Shown: positions 54,495 through 64,000, numbered from the stretch's first letter. The stretch is 64,000 nt of DNA from Aeoliella mucimassa (GCF_007748035.1 NZ_CP036278.1:4526001-4590000); one strand, 5' to 3'. The notes: generated by a model not told the origin, from the sequence alone. Made by a program: numbers and translations.

Positions 54495-55379
54495 TTACGC
54501 CGCTACGGTCGGGGCGTAATCGGTTTCGAATGCTTCAGGGGGGGTGTAACCCAGCGACGGGTGGAGTCGCTGGCGATTGTAGAACATGTCAATGTACTTG
54601 AATACGCTCAGGCGTGCTGACTCAAGGTCGGCGTACTCATAGTGCTTCGTCCACTCATGTTTCAGACTCCAGAAGAACCTCTCGGCAACCGCGTTGTCGT
54701 AGCAGTTGCCCCGGCGGCTCATCGAACACTCGATGCCAAGTGTCTGCAAGGTCCGTTGATAGCTCTCACTCGTGTACTGACAACCGCGATCACTGTGATG
54801 CAGCAGTTCGCCAGTACGTGGTTGTCGTGACTCGATGGCTTGACGTAACGCATCGCTCACCAGCGGGGTGGCCAGCGAATGACTCATCGACCAACCTACC
54901 ACCTTGCGGCTAAACAGATCAACGACGACCGCCACGTACACCCAACCAGCCAGCGTCGGCAAGTACGTGATGTCGGTCACCCATTTCTGGTTCGGACGCT
55001 CCGCATCGAAGTCCCGATCCAAGACGTTCGGCGCTTGCTGTTTGGACGGATCCGCCTTGGTCGTCGTCGGCGTGAACCGCTTACGGACTCGGCTTTTCAG
55101 GCCCATTTCTTTCATCGCAGAAGCCACCGTGTTACGACAGGCCGTCTCCAACTCCTCGTGTTGCTGGAGTTCGTGAGCGATCTTCTGGGGACCATAGATC
55201 GTGTCGCTTGCCTCGAAGACCTGCCGTACGGACTCGTGAATCTTGGCCGTCCGCTCGGAGCGTTTACTTCGCGGACGGTCGACCGAGTCGTAGTAGCCCG
55301 ATCGACTGACCTGAAGGAGCTGGCACATCAGGGCCACCGGAAAGGAGTCGCGGTGCTCGCTAATCCAGGCGTACTTCAT
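54495..55379 (-). CDS. IS3-family transposase OrfB
   Basis: The 294-residue integrase-type protein has the DDE residues in WVTDITYL, LHHSDRGCQYTS and NAVAERFFWSLKHE. It begins with the usual HTH-21-like region (RSGYYDSVDR). The start overlaps the stop of OrfA, so it is made by coupling, or fused by frameshift as in other IS3 members. Confidence 0.93.
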   Translation of the reverse strand: MKYAWISEHRDSFPVALMCQLLQVSRSGYYDSVDRPRSKRSERTAKIHESVRQVFEASDTIYGPQKIAHELQQHEELETACRNTVASAMKEMGLKSRVRKRFTPTTTKADPSKQQAPNVLDRDFDAERPNQKWVTDITYLPTLAGWVYVAVVVDLFSRKVVGWSMSHSLATPLVSDALRQAIESRQPRTGELLHHSDRGCQYTSESYQRTLQTLGIECSMSRRGNCYDNAVAERFFWSLKHEWTKHYEYADLESARLSVFKYIDMFYNRQRLHPSLGYTPPEAFETDYAPTVAA

Positions 55380-55681
55380 GTCGACTCCTTCGCAAAGTAC
55401 GCCGTGGCTTTTTTTAGGATTTCTCGTTCCAGTTCGGTCCGCTTGAGTTGTTTGCGGAGCCGAGCGATCTCGGCTCGCATCTCCTCGACCGTGGCGTCGT
55501 CACCGCACGGCTCCGGCGGGGGAGCCAATTTGGCGTGCCAGGCCCGCAGCGTGGCATCGCATACCCCCACCGCCTCGCAGGCTGCCTTGAACGAATAACC
55601 TTCCTCAACTACCAGTCGCACCGCGTCTCGCTTGAACTCATCGCTATACGTCGGCCGCTGCCGCTTCGCTTGCTCGTCCAT
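55376..55681 (-). CDS. IS3-family OrfA (HTH protein)
   Basis: The 101-residue protein reads YSDEFKRDAVRLVVEEGYSF, KAACEAVGVCDATLRAWHAK and ends in a leucine-zipper-like stretch (LRKQLKRTELEREILKKATA). It binds the IS ends and pairs with OrfB. Confidence 0.92.
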   Translation of the reverse strand: MDEQAKRQRPTYSDEFKRDAVRLVVEEGYSFKAACEAVGVCDATLRAWHAKLAPPPEPCGDDATVEEMRAEIARLRKQLKRTELEREILKKATAYFAKEST

Positions 55682-56034
55682 ATTTCGGACCTCCTATGGG
55701 AACCATTATTCCGGCTCCCGCCACTGTCCGAAAGTCTTGGGTTATCGCAAACGTCAAAGTAATCGAAGGTGTTTTTACCACCGAACAGAAGCAGGACATT
55801 ATTCGCAAGGTCACAGATGCGATGGTCTCGATCGAAGGTGAGAACATGCGTCCTGTTACGTGGGTAGTAGTTGAAGAAGTAAAAAGCGGCGACTGGGGCA
55901 TCGGTGGCAATCCACTGAGCACTGAAGATGTCAAGAAGTTAGCCGCTGGTGCGTGAGCAATGCATTGTCGCAAGAATAGAGAAGAAAGAACCACTGCGGC
56001 GCTGCTGTACTACGGGTGCTGGTGTTCGCGTATG

Positions 56035-57039
56035 TCATAAATGGCGTTTAACAACCCCACCCATTCTGCCGTTTACCTCGGTGTCATCCGTATTTGGGCC
56101 TACTTCGCCAAGCAGCGACCACTTTGCATTAACCATGCGGCTTGTCCAAACGTTGTCAAAAACCCAGGCTGTCCATCCCAGCTTGTGCCTCTCCACGTAC
56201 TCGATCAGTTCAGTACCAAACTCGTCGGCCGTGCCGTGTACGACGCGATCAGCCCCTTGCTCAAATCCCCACTCTGATACGAATACGGGGACATGATCGA
56301 CAATAGGATCGAGGACGTCGGCGATTCTACGTCCTCGGTCGTGGCCCGGGTAAGTGTGCGTAATATATGCGATTGAAGGTGGATCGTTTACCGGATCCTG
56401 TACAGGATGTGACGCCGCCCCGGCCATTTCTAAACAGTAGTTCGGGCCACCCACTAGTATGAGATTCTCGGGAGCGTGAAGTCGAATGCGATTGACGAGT
56501 GGCTGAGCCATTTCATCCTTCCAAATCAGCCAGTCGTACGGCCCTTCCCATAAATCGGTTGGAAGCGGCTGAACAGGCTCATTGTAGATATCATAGATGA
56601 CGTTGGAGTAATCCTTGAACTTTGGCGCTATATAATCCCAGAATTCGAAGGCCTGACTCTTTTTGTCCAAGTATCCAAAGGATGGGTTACCATCCACAAG
56701 AGGTTCACCGTCAACGTAGTGCATGTCAATGATTGCGTAGAGACCAACTTCAACGCAGTAATCAACCAGAGGCTTGAGATAGCGGTGATAATACAAGTCT
56801 TGTTGGTGGAGAAACCCATACCCGTACCCGTAAAAGTCCTCAGGAGTCACGGGGATGCGTACCACCTTGCACCCCAGGTTGAAGAAAACCCGATCGACAA
56901 CATCTAAGATACTAACTCTGTGCCGATCCCGATAAATAACTTCTGGATCAGCAATGTTGACGCCCTTCAGCACGATATCGTTGCCGTCCAAATCGACAAT
57001 CCGAGAGCCTTCAGTCTTAAGTCGAGGTAGAAATACCAT
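56035..57039 (-). CDS. glycoside hydrolase family 5-like enzyme
   Basis: The 334-residue (beta/alpha)8-type protein begins RIVDLDGNDIVLKGVNIADP. The acid/base Glu154 lies in VIYDIYNEPVQPLP and the nucleophile Glu256 in VPVFVSEWGFEQG. No signal peptide is visible, so it may act inside the cell or be exported by an unknown route. Family members hydrolyse beta-linked glucans, mannans or related chains; the substrate is not determined. It stands alone with long intergenic sequence upstream. Confidence 0.85.
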   Translation of the reverse strand: MVFLPRLKTEGSRIVDLDGNDIVLKGVNIADPEVIYRDRHRVSILDVVDRVFFNLGCKVVRIPVTPEDFYGYGYGFLHQQDLYYHRYLKPLVDYCVEVGLYAIIDMHYVDGEPLVDGNPSFGYLDKKSQAFEFWDYIAPKFKDYSNVIYDIYNEPVQPLPTDLWEGPYDWLIWKDEMAQPLVNRIRLHAPENLILVGGPNYCLEMAGAASHPVQDPVNDPPSIAYITHTYPGHDRGRRIADVLDPIVDHVPVFVSEWGFEQGADRVVHGTADEFGTELIEYVERHKLGWTAWVFDNVWTSRMVNAKWSLLGEVGPNTDDTEVNGRMGGVVKRHL

Positions 57040-57736
57040 TCACTTCTTCCTGTAAGTAATCTTCGAAGGTAGGGGCGGATTATGGAGGCAACATGCCCCC
57101 CAGATCAGCTAATTGTAAACTTCACTTCTCCACATACAATCGAATCAGCCTCTTATATTGCGACTCTTCAACAGTGAATGTCAAACATAGTTGCGTGCTC
57201 TGGATGAGACGCCTCCCAAGATGAGTCTCTGATTGCAGATAATATGGGCATTCAACGCTGGCAATCACAAGATGTAGTTCTCCGCGAGATCAGGACTATT
57301 CAGCAAGATGATCTACACGCTAGTCCTTCAGAAATACGGACATCCCTCTTGGCTACACCTTAACGCCCTGCATGTCGGCGGTCGCCCGATCTACCCGGTG
57401 CCGCATTTAGAAGGCAATCCCCATTTGTCCAGATTCTCAAACAGCGTCCTAAAGAGAAGCCCAACAACTAGGTTGTTCAAGTCCACTCTGCGATGCGGCC
57501 CATAGTATCCACAGTGTCCCAGAGAATTTCCAATAAAGCAGAGGCTATGGATGGCTCATTCCAGTCCCACAGCAAGATACAAAAGAAAGGTCCACCGAGA
57601 TCAATCGGCAGACCTTTGACTTGCTGGGAATCGAGGAGACTAGGCGCCCGCATTTTGCCGCTACCGATCCAATTCAGACTAGTCAGCGTTATTTACCACT
57701 ACTCATCTCTAAAAGTAGTGGTCGCGGTTCGAGCCG
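57040..57736. other. long intergenic region
   Basis: No convincing gene in about 700 bases; frames are short, without ribosome sites, and AT content is raised. It includes the promoter region of the GH5 gene at its left edge, but no clear -35/-10 can be named. Confidence 0.45.
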
Positions 57737-57904
57737 TCAAAAGCGGCCTTTTTGCATGCAGCAACGCTTGAAGAGTCGTCTGCTGCCGCAGGGGCAGAGA
57801 TCGTTGCGGCCGAGCTTCTCCTCAAGGAGCTTGCTGCCACGTACGATTCGCACGCCTGCTTTAACCTTCGTCTCGGAAGGATAGCCGCGGCGTCGCTTGC
57901 TCAT
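57737..57904 (-). CDS. 55-residue SEC-C motif protein
   Basis: From ATG 57904 the small basic protein ends in [19 protein letters not shown], a SEC-C zinc motif (CxCx8CC) as at the SecA C-terminus and in many small accessory proteins. The rest is Lys/Arg-rich. It may bind nucleic acid or a protein partner. A frame to 57949 is less likely. Confidence 0.7.
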   Translation of the reverse strand: MSKRRRGYPSETKVKAGVRIVRGSKLLEEKLGRNDLCPCGSRRLFKRCCMQKGRF

Positions 57905-58174
57905 GATCTCGAAAGGATGCTTCGCATGAATGAAAGGAGCACATTTCACACCTCACTTTCTTGGTACGCAAAAGGCCGGTTCATCGACACGACGGGACTG
58001 ACACACGGGCACCAGTGGAGGTTCGCTACGAATGCAGAAAAGAGTATGCCCCAACTGGCACCCGGAGCACTACCGAACAGAGAGTTGTATCGTGCAAAAG
58101 CTATCCATAGAGATAGATGATGAGAAACCGCGCGAAGCCTCCGCCACGATAGCCATCAAGAAGACACCCTTCGA

Positions 58175-58567
58175 CTACTCCAAGTTAAAGTCCTTACTCA
58201 GGTTCTCTTGCCCCACAGTAAGCTTTAGCGGGGTGAAGCGTGGCTGGGTGTACTTGCTTGGCACCTTTACCGGTGGAGGTGGCAGTGGGTCACCTTCCTT
58301 CCAACCCTCCGGCGGTGGCGTTGAAGTGACTACTACCACGCTATAAGAACCAGGCGGTACCGAGGCGGTATAGCTGCCCGACGCGTCGACAGGCACGCCG
58401 ATTGGCTGCCCTTCGTCGGTGGGAAAGAACGTCACCGCTCCGGTGCCCATCGCCTGCCCCGATACGCTAATGGTGCCGCTCACTTTGGTCGAAGCACTAT
58501 CGGCCCCACAGCCAGCCAGCAAAGTCAAGGAAAGCAGATAACAGAACAGACTTAAGCGACTACTCAC
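58175..58567 (-). CDS. small lipoprotein with carboxypeptidase-regulatory-like fold
   Basis: GTG 58567 overlaps the end of the DUF1559 gene by eight bases and gives 130 residues. Lipobox LTLLAGC, then a beta-sandwich (KVSGTISVSGQAMGTGAVTF, GSYTASVPPGSYSVVVV), the planctomycete type of short lipoprotein that follows DUF1559 genes. A longer frame to 58663 merely reads through the neighbouring gene. Confidence 0.75.
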   Translation of the reverse strand: MSSRLSLFCYLLSLTLLAGCGADSASTKVSGTISVSGQAMGTGAVTFFPTDEGQPIGVPVDASGSYTASVPPGSYSVVVVTSTPPPEGWKEGDPLPPPPVKVPSKYTQPRFTPLKLTVGQENLSKDFNLE

Positions 58568-59615
58568 TGACAACCTCTTCGCCGTTCCGTGAGCCAAGGG
58601 CCACGTACACATCCAGATCGAGTTCATCCGGCAAGAACGCGACGCTGCCATCTCCGTAAACAAAGTTCACCCCCCCTGGGTGGAAACTACCGAACGGCAG
58701 GTCGTTCACCGAGATGCTACGCGCCGAAGTATCAAGCACATCGGGTCGATCGGTTGCATTGTTGTGTCCCACGTAACAACTGATGTTTAAGTCGTGATTA
58801 AGTGGAACCGCTGCAGTGATGTTCTTCATCGCAAACAAAGCGGTCGTCGGCTGAGGTCCATCGGGTGCACCGGCCGCCCGGTTGCGACCTTGCGGCGGGT
58901 CGGTGGGGCTTCGCCAATAGGAACCAATCATCCAAGCGCGAACACCGTACCAACGCTCGCCAATCATTAGGGTGTTGCTTAACCCGTCCGATGCTTGGCG
59001 CAACTTGACGGGCCAGTCCTGAATTAGCAAACCATCGTAATTGTTTTGAGCAAAGGTCGGATCCGAAACACCAACGCAATAAGCTCCCGTTTTTTTGCTA
59101 CTGAAACACTCGCCGGTGCGACTGTAGTAGGAACCTGAAACCCCGGCGTAACTCATTTGCCGGCGATCAGCGGTGAGGTACTTCTCCTGCTGCTGCTTGA
59201 TGTCTCCATCGCTTGGGCAGTAGTACATCGGCATAATCAACGCATTAAGCTGATCCATGGCCGATCCATATGCGTCGCCGCTGGCGGCGAACACGTCGAT
59301 GGCATCTTCGCTTACCACGCTCCCTTCGCAATAAGGGAGAATCCAGACCGGCCAGCCCAATCCACTCTGCTGCTGACCTGCAGCATTCACTCCACCAGGT
59401 GGCAAATGCCCTTTCGCCGATTCGTAGTTGAGGCAAGCCAGTCCGATATTCTTTAGGTTGTTCACGCAACTGATGCGTCTAGCCGACTCGCGAGCCGATT
59501 GCACTGCTGGCAGCAAAAGCGCTACCAGAATGCCAATAATCGCAATGACTACAAGCAACTCAACCAGGGTGAAACCCAAGGAGCGTCGAACAGAATCCTT
59601 TGGCGTTCTGTGCAC
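58560..59615 (-). CDS. DUF1559 protein with type II pseudopilin leader
   Basis: The 351-residue protein starts with a prepilin-type signal (GFTLVELLVVIAIIGILVAL) and continues RRISCVNNLKNIGLACLNYE, LPPGG, and late HPGGVNFVYGDGSVAFL, all signs of the large planctomycete DUF1559 family. Such proteins may form pilus-like fibres, possibly for uptake or attachment to polysaccharide. It is coupled to the lipoprotein gene, and the disrupted PEP-CTERM gene lies 42 bp upstream, so the three probably formed one transcription unit. Confidence 0.9.
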   Translation of the reverse strand: MHRTPKDSVRRSLGFTLVELLVVIAIIGILVALLLPAVQSARESARRISCVNNLKNIGLACLNYESAKGHLPPGGVNAAGQQQSGLGWPVWILPYCEGSVVSEDAIDVFAASGDAYGSAMDQLNALIMPMYYCPSDGDIKQQQEKYLTADRRQMSYAGVSGSYYSRTGECFSSKKTGAYCVGVSDPTFAQNNYDGLLIQDWPVKLRQASDGLSNTLMIGERWYGVRAWMIGSYWRSPTDPPQGRNRAAGAPDGPQPTTALFAMKNITAAVPLNHDLNISCYVGHNNATDRPDVLDTSARSISVNDLPFGSFHPGGVNFVYGDGSVAFLPDELDLDVYVALGSRNGEEVVSE

Positions 59616-60790
59616 AGGTTACCTCGATGGAAGAAAATGGATGGACTACGCGGAAGACTACGACCGTCGACGGCCGATCCATATTCCGCCGACAGCCAAT
59701 GCCAAAAGAACTATCGTGGAGGGCTCTGGCACGTTGGCCACGACCGCTCCGCCCGTCAGCTCATCCTGGGGACCTTCCAGATAGATGTTGTCGAAGTAGG
59801 TGTGGGCTGTCGTGTAGAGCGACGAAGGACCACCAAAACGCAGGTTGTTAAAGCCATAATTTAAGGCAAAACCAGCGTTGGTTTCCTGATCAAAGACAAG
59901 CGTTGCATCGACACCAGGTTCTCCGGTAGCGTTGTTAATGCCGTCGCGGTTTAGGTCCACCGTAGCTGTGATCGAGGTCGCGGTGATGGTCGCTTCCCAG
60001 CGATGCCAGGCATCGCCAAATTCAGAGCGAATCTCCGACTGAGTGACCGTGCCATCTTCATTTAGATCGTAGGAAGGGTCAAAATCAAAGTACTGCCAAC
60101 CAGGACTACTTCCCTGCCAGAGCGCGGCACGCATGGCAAAACCACGGCCTTCGCTGTTGTATAAACCAAGTTCCACCAAATCGAGATCGCCGGAACCTTC
60201 ATAAACATTGCGCAGACCGAGAGTATTACGCTGCAAGCCGGAATCGACAAACATGTCGACGCCAACCACTACAGGCTCGGTCTCTGATGGATAAACGGAC
60301 CCATCCACCGTATTGTTCGGATTGAGAGTCTGCTGATAAACAACGATGCCATCCGGCACTTTTGTAGGACCAGCAGAAGAATCCGTGTTGCTGTAGTTGA
60401 TCAGATGCTCGACCACGTTGCCCTGCCCAGTTGGCGGAGGTCCGCTGCCGAAACTCGACTTCCAGGCAGTGTAGTCAGTTGAGTCGACGGTGCCATCGAG
60501 GTTGGCGTCGCCCATCGCTTGGCTAGCACCCGTCGCACCAAGGTTGTCGCGCCAGATCGTGTAGTCGGCGAGATTAATGATGCTGTCGCCGTTAAAGTCG
60601 GCATTGGGATCATTAAGTTGTGTCAGCTGAAATTGAGCCTCGACTTCGGTCTGCGTGCCAGGCGAATAGGTACCCGCTACGCCAACCCAATTGTTATGAA
60701 ACTCGGCGTCGCTCGCGTACGACTCAAAGTCTTCGTCGACGATCACGACAGCAATCGCCTGGCTTGAGTAGACGGACAAAGTGACTGCTA

Positions 60791-61950
60791 GTACGTCTTT
60801 CCTGAAATCCATTCCGCTGCTATATGCTGCGGAATGAAAAAGCACATTGTTTGCCTGGACCACCAGGCCCGTGGAGGTTTGGAGCAGCTAGCACGCTCAG
60901 GCGCCCGCGCGGCGCAAGTGGTGCGTCGCTGCCAGATATTATTGAAATCGGACTCGGGATGCACCGACGAAGAGATCGCCGAGCATGTGGGCTGCACGAC
61001 GCGCAACGTCCGAGCCGTCCGAAAGCGGTTCTGCGAAGAGGGCGTCCAGCGGGCGGTGTACGATGCGCCTCGCTCGGGCCGCCCCCCAGAGTTCACCAAG
61101 CGGCAGCAGCAACAGGTAATCGCCCTGGCGTGCAGCGAGCCGCCCGAGGGACGGGCTCGCTGGACGCTGGAATTGTTGTGCGAGCACGCGGTGAAGGAAG
61201 GCTTCGTCGATTCGCTCAGCGTGACGGAGGTCTCGCTGTGGCTCAAGGAACACGACCTGAAGCCGTGGCGAAAAAAACTTGGTGCGTGCCCAAGCTGAAC
61301 GACGAGTTCTGTGAGCGGATGGAGGACGTCCTCGAGCAGTACGAGAAGCCGCTCGACCCGAACGAGCCGGTCGTCTGCCTCGACGAGCAGCCCTATCAGA
61401 GGGTCGACGACGCGCGGCCGCCCGAGCCCGCGGCACCCGGCAAGATCGCGAAGCAGGACTACGAGTACCGCCGCTGCGGAACCTGCAGCGTGTTCGTGGC
61501 GGTCGAGCCGAAGGCGGGCAAGCGATTCGTTCAGGCCAAGCGTCACCGCAAGCGAGCCGACTTCGCCCGGTTCGTCCGCGACCTCTTGAAGCGCTATCCC
61601 GACGCAGAGCGGGTTCATCTGGTGATGGACAACCTCAACACGCACAACGAGAAGTCGTTGATCGAAACCTTTGGCGAGGAGGCGGCTCGGCCAATGCTGG
61701 AGCGGATTGTGTGGCATTTTACCCCCAAGCATGCCAGTTGGCTCAACATGGCCGAGATCGAAATCTCGGCCATACAGCGACAATGCCTGGGACGTCGGTT
61801 GGCTTCGCTCGACAAGGTTCAAAGCGAACTCTCCCACTGTTCACGCGACCGCAATCGGAAGAAAATCAAAATCAATTGGACCTTCCATCGAAAAGACGCC
61901 AAACGCGTCTTCCCTGAACTCTATAGGAAATGACTTCCGGGACGACGTAC
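60791..61950 (+). mobile_element. IS630-family element, type B, copy 1
   Basis: It is 1160 bp with ends GTACGTC on both sides (inverted) and a TA duplication (60789-60790 and 61951-61952). A second copy begins at 62944. Confidence 0.9.
60834..61933 (+). CDS. IS630-type transposase, two frames joined by -1 frameshift
   Basis: Frame 1 (60834-61298) encodes the HTH part (MKKHIVCLDHQARGGLEQLA; SDSGCTDEEIAEHVGCTTRN). At the run of seven A (61271-61277) the frame moves by -1 and continues to 61933 with the catalytic parts VVCLDEQPYQ, HLVMDNLNTHN and ASWLNMAEIEIS. The fusion has about 366 residues. The slippery run is identical in the second copy, so it is a programmed frameshift and not damage. 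Confidence 0.88.
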
Positions 61951-61980
61951 TAGAAACGCATAAAGCAAAGAGGTTCTCAT

Positions 61981-62406
61981 GACATTACCCCAAGCGGAGA
62001 CGAAAGGCCTGACGATCGACAGTACAGCAAGCGAAGAAACAGCAGGGTGACGTTGCGTTGCTTACTGAGAACCGAAGTGATCGGTCCACACCAGCAATCG
62101 TAACTACTTCCGTCATTTGCTCCGAGTAAACTTGGCGCACCTTTTTCATCGTTTCGCGCAAACATCATTCATGTCTGTACAACCTGCGCGTTCAAGCACT
62201 ATCGCATGGCTGGAGTACGCTCTACGCAAAACGGAGCAAACTTCCCGCAATATTAAATGCCATTCCAAGTACAACTTGGCTATGTTGGCTAATGGGGAGG
62301 GGACTAGTTCCACCGCATCAACAGCCTTGTAGCACTAGTCACTTCTTGGTTATCGATTATTAGTCACCATCATCTTGTTTAGAGCTTCATTAGCAGGAGT
62401 AGCCTC
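61981..62406. other. divergent promoter region
   Basis: No gene is supported in 426 bases. It lies between the original starts of two divergent exported-protein genes, both now broken by the same IS. A short frame on the plus strand has no ribosome site. Confidence 0.45.
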
Positions 62407-62943
62407 ATGAGATTACTGAGATTGACCCTACTCGCACTCGGTGCAGTTGCCTGCACTTCGGTGCTGATGCCGCGTTCGCTGAACGCTGCAACGATCGTTA
62501 TGGAAGACTTCGAGACTTATGCCGATACGGCTGCCATGCAGGCGAATTGGGGCGTCAACGAAACCGCCACTCTCGATACAGTAACCGGCAATCCTGGCCA
62601 ATCGGCTTCGCACACAGGTGGTGCCGTAAGCAGCTGGCAATCTGCTTTCTCGCTTACGCCAACTGCCGATGAATCGATCGTACTAACGGCCGACATCTAC
62701 GACGATGGCACCAGCATCAACGAACGGATGACCGTTGGACTTCGCAATGGTGCCAATCCATTGTTTGAAATGGGCCACTACAATTCCGGTGCTCATTATT
62801 CAGTTCGCATTCTGAACATGTATGGCAACGAAGGCTGGGTACCTATCTCGGACGGTCTTATCGCATCCTCCGGACAACCAGCTGGGTGGAACCGGTACGA
62901 AGCTACTTTCACTGATACCAGCCTGACCGTGACGATCGACCTA
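62407..62943 (+). pseudogene. exported-protein gene truncated by IS630-type element B, copy 2
   Basis: ATG 62407 (AGGAG upstream) encodes a signal peptide (MRLLRLTLLALGAVACTSVL) and TIVMEDFETYADTAAMQANW, a relative of VIVDEDFESYASDAEFHNNW in the gene split at 59658-61980. The coding sequence is interrupted at 62942-62943 after SLTVTIDL. The 3' part lies beyond the window and presumably held a PEP-CTERM tail. Confidence 0.85.
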
Positions 62944-64000
62944 GTACGTCTTTCCTGAAATCCATTCCGCTGCTATATGCTGCGGAATGAAAAAGCACAT
63001 TGTTTGCCTGGACCACCAGGCCCGTGGAGGTTTGGAGCAGCTAGCACGCTCAGGCGCCCGCGCGGCGCAAGTGGTGCGTCGCTGCCAGATATTATTGAAA
63101 TCGGACTCGGGATGCACCGACGAAGAGATCGCCGAGCATGTGGGCTGCACGACGCGCAACGTCCGAGCCGTCCGAAAGCGGTTCTGCGAAGAGGGCGTCC
63201 AGCGGGCGGTGTACGATGCGCCTCGCTCGGGCCGCCCCCCAGAGTTCACCAAGCGGCAGCAGCAACAGGTAATCGCCCTGGCGTGCAGCGAGCCGCCCGA
63301 GGGACGGGCTCGCTGGACGCTGGAATTGTTGTGCGAGCACGCGGTGAAGGAAGGCTTCGTCGATTCGCTCAGCGTGACGGAGGTCTCGCTGTGGCTCAAG
63401 GAACACGACCTGAAGCCGTGGCGAAAAAAACTTGGTGCGTGCCCAAGCTGAACGACGAGTTCTGTGAGCGGATGGAGGACGTCCTCGAGCAGTACGAGAA
63501 GCCGCTCGACCCGAACGAGCCGGTCGTCTGCCTCGACGAGCAGCCCTATCAGAGGGTCGACGACGCGCGGCCGCCCGAGCCCGCGGCACCCGGCAAGATC
63601 GCGAAGCAGGACTACGAGTACCGCCGCTGCGGAACCTGCAGCGTGTTCGTGGCGGTCGAGCCGAAGGCGGGCAAGCGATTCGTTCAGGCCAAGCGTCACC
63701 GCAAGCGAGCCGACTTCGCCCGGTTCGTCCGCGACCTCTTGAAGCGCTATCCCGACGCAGAGCGGGTTCATCTGGTGATGGACAACCTCAACACGCACAA
63801 CGAGAAGTCGTTGATCGAAACCTTTGGCGAGGAGGCGGCTCGGCCAATGCTGGAGCGGATTGTGTGGCATTTTACCCCCAAGCATGCCAGTTGGCTCAAC
63901 ATGGCCGAGATCGAAATCTCGGCCATACAGCGACAATGCCTGGGACGTCGGTTGGCTTCGCTCGACAAGGTTCAAAGCGAACTCTCCCACTGTTCACGCG
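62944..64000 (+). mobile_element. IS630-family element, type B, copy 2 (cut by window end)
   Basis: The visible 1057 bases repeat copy 1 from its left end (GTACGTC) without a difference that I can see. By comparison it should extend to about 64103. Confidence 0.9.
62987..64000 (+). CDS. IS630-type transposase with -1 frameshift (partial)
   Basis: Same arrangement as copy 1: frame 1 at 62987-63451, the A7 slippery run at 63424-63430, and the -1 frame carrying the DDE residues up to the window end. Both copies have the same encoded residues, a sign of recent transposition. Confidence 0.87.

Larger units (their letters stand above)
54450..55749 (-). mobile_element. IS3-family insertion sequence
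   Basis: It is 1300 bp with inverted ends beginning TGCGATA and sharing CCCAAGACTTTCGGACAG. It is flanked by AAC (54447-54449 and 55750-55752). It carries orfA and orfB with an ATGA overlap. Confidence 0.9.
54435..55956 (+). pseudogene. 4-oxalocrotonate tautomerase-family gene split by an IS3 element
   Basis: ATG CCA TTG GTG AAC at 54435-54449 (MPLVN) is followed by the IS3 element; the frame resumes at 55753 (VKVIEGVFTTEQKQDIIRKV) and ends at 55956. Joined, they give a 72-residue protein with the catalytic Pro right after Met, the hallmark of the family. GGGGAG precedes the start. The 3-bp duplication AAC proves the insertion. The interrupted enzyme would be inactive; any product from the downstream part lacks the N-terminal proline. 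Confidence 0.88.
59658..61980 (-). pseudogene. PEP-CTERM gene split by IS630-type element B
   Basis: Original start ATG 61980 encodes MRTSLLYAFL up to the IS at 61951; the frame resumes at 60788 with AVTLSVYSSQAIAVVIVDED and ends at 59658. Joined, 386 residues form an exported protein with a signal peptide, dockerin-like Ca-binding repeats (DFNGDSIINLADYTIWRDNL; DANLDGTVDSTDYTAWKSSF), a concanavalin-like sheet region, and the sorting signal VPEPSTIVLLALAVGGIWIG. The insertion in the signal peptide destroys export; a start borrowed from the IS gives a leaderless protein. Confidence 0.88.

Noticed and set aside
57308-57505. 65-residue frame in the 57.0-57.7 kb gap
   Set aside because: No ribosome site, no family features, and composition like the surrounding non-coding DNA.
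60788-61837. 349-residue frame opposite IS630-type element B (also at 62941-63990)
   Set aside because: Antisense shadow of the transposase; the transposase has DDE motifs and IS ends to support it.
1-64000. CRISPR array
   Set aside because: No series of regularly spaced identical repeats of 20-40 bp was seen; the GGGAATCTATT copies are irregular and inverted.

Overview
The window looks like a chromosomal segment of a planctomycete, probably of the Pirellulales. The signs are PEP-CTERM exported proteins, a DUF1559 pseudopilin-like protein, dockerin-like repeats, a sulfatase next to an alpha-L-rhamnosidase, and many small lineage-type accessory proteins. The genus is not determined. All calls rest on reading the sequence; no database search was run.

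Layout. 1-5.4 kb: carbohydrate-linked genes (GH78 rhamnosidase cut by the window start, DJ-1/PfpI protein, sulfatase, zinc dehydrogenase). 5.5-6.2 kb and 18.5-19.2 kb: two diverged, oppositely oriented copies of a ~0.7 kb intergenic repeat. They bracket two lipoprotein genes, a first arsenic operon (arsR-arsC-acr3-small Cys-rich protein, 8.8-11.0 kb), a second arsR-led thiol/heme operon (permease, thioredoxin-like protein, C_GCAxxG_C_C protein, two ArsF-like proteins, ArsG-like permease, 11.0-15.7 kb), and a polymorphic-toxin tail with its likely immunity gene, split by an IS903-like element with a 9-bp target duplication. 19.6-20.5 kb: a PEP-CTERM gene.

20.6-54.0 kb: the tmRNA gene ssrA (20606-20966) carries an integrated island of about 33 kb. 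A 28-bp direct repeat of the ssrA 3' end marks attL (20942-20969) and attR (53999-54026). The island holds xis/int, an AAA ATPase, a Clp-N/zinc-ribbon protein, a DUF932 protein, a long ORF-free stretch that looks like a large structured RNA (29.4-30.6 kb), a DUF4062 protein, a sigma factor/acidic protein/ImmA-protease operon facing three copies of a bipartite promoter-region motif, a VirD4/TraD-like coupling protein, two insertion sequences, a Tat-type superoxide dismutase and a complete heavy-metal RND efflux operon (45.3-53.6 kb). A decayed second right end at 42.6-42.8 kb suggests tandem or successive integrations. The integrase frame runs through the att core. In the excised circle it would continue in frame into an 83-residue segment now stranded at the far end of the island, so integration swaps the protein's C-terminus.

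54.0-64 kb: resident chromosome damaged by insertion sequences. An IS3 element splits a 4-oxalocrotonate tautomerase gene after codon 5. Two copies of one IS630-type element interrupt two related exported-protein genes. A GH5 enzyme, a tiny SEC-C protein, a DUF1559 protein and a coupled lipoprotein gene remain intact.
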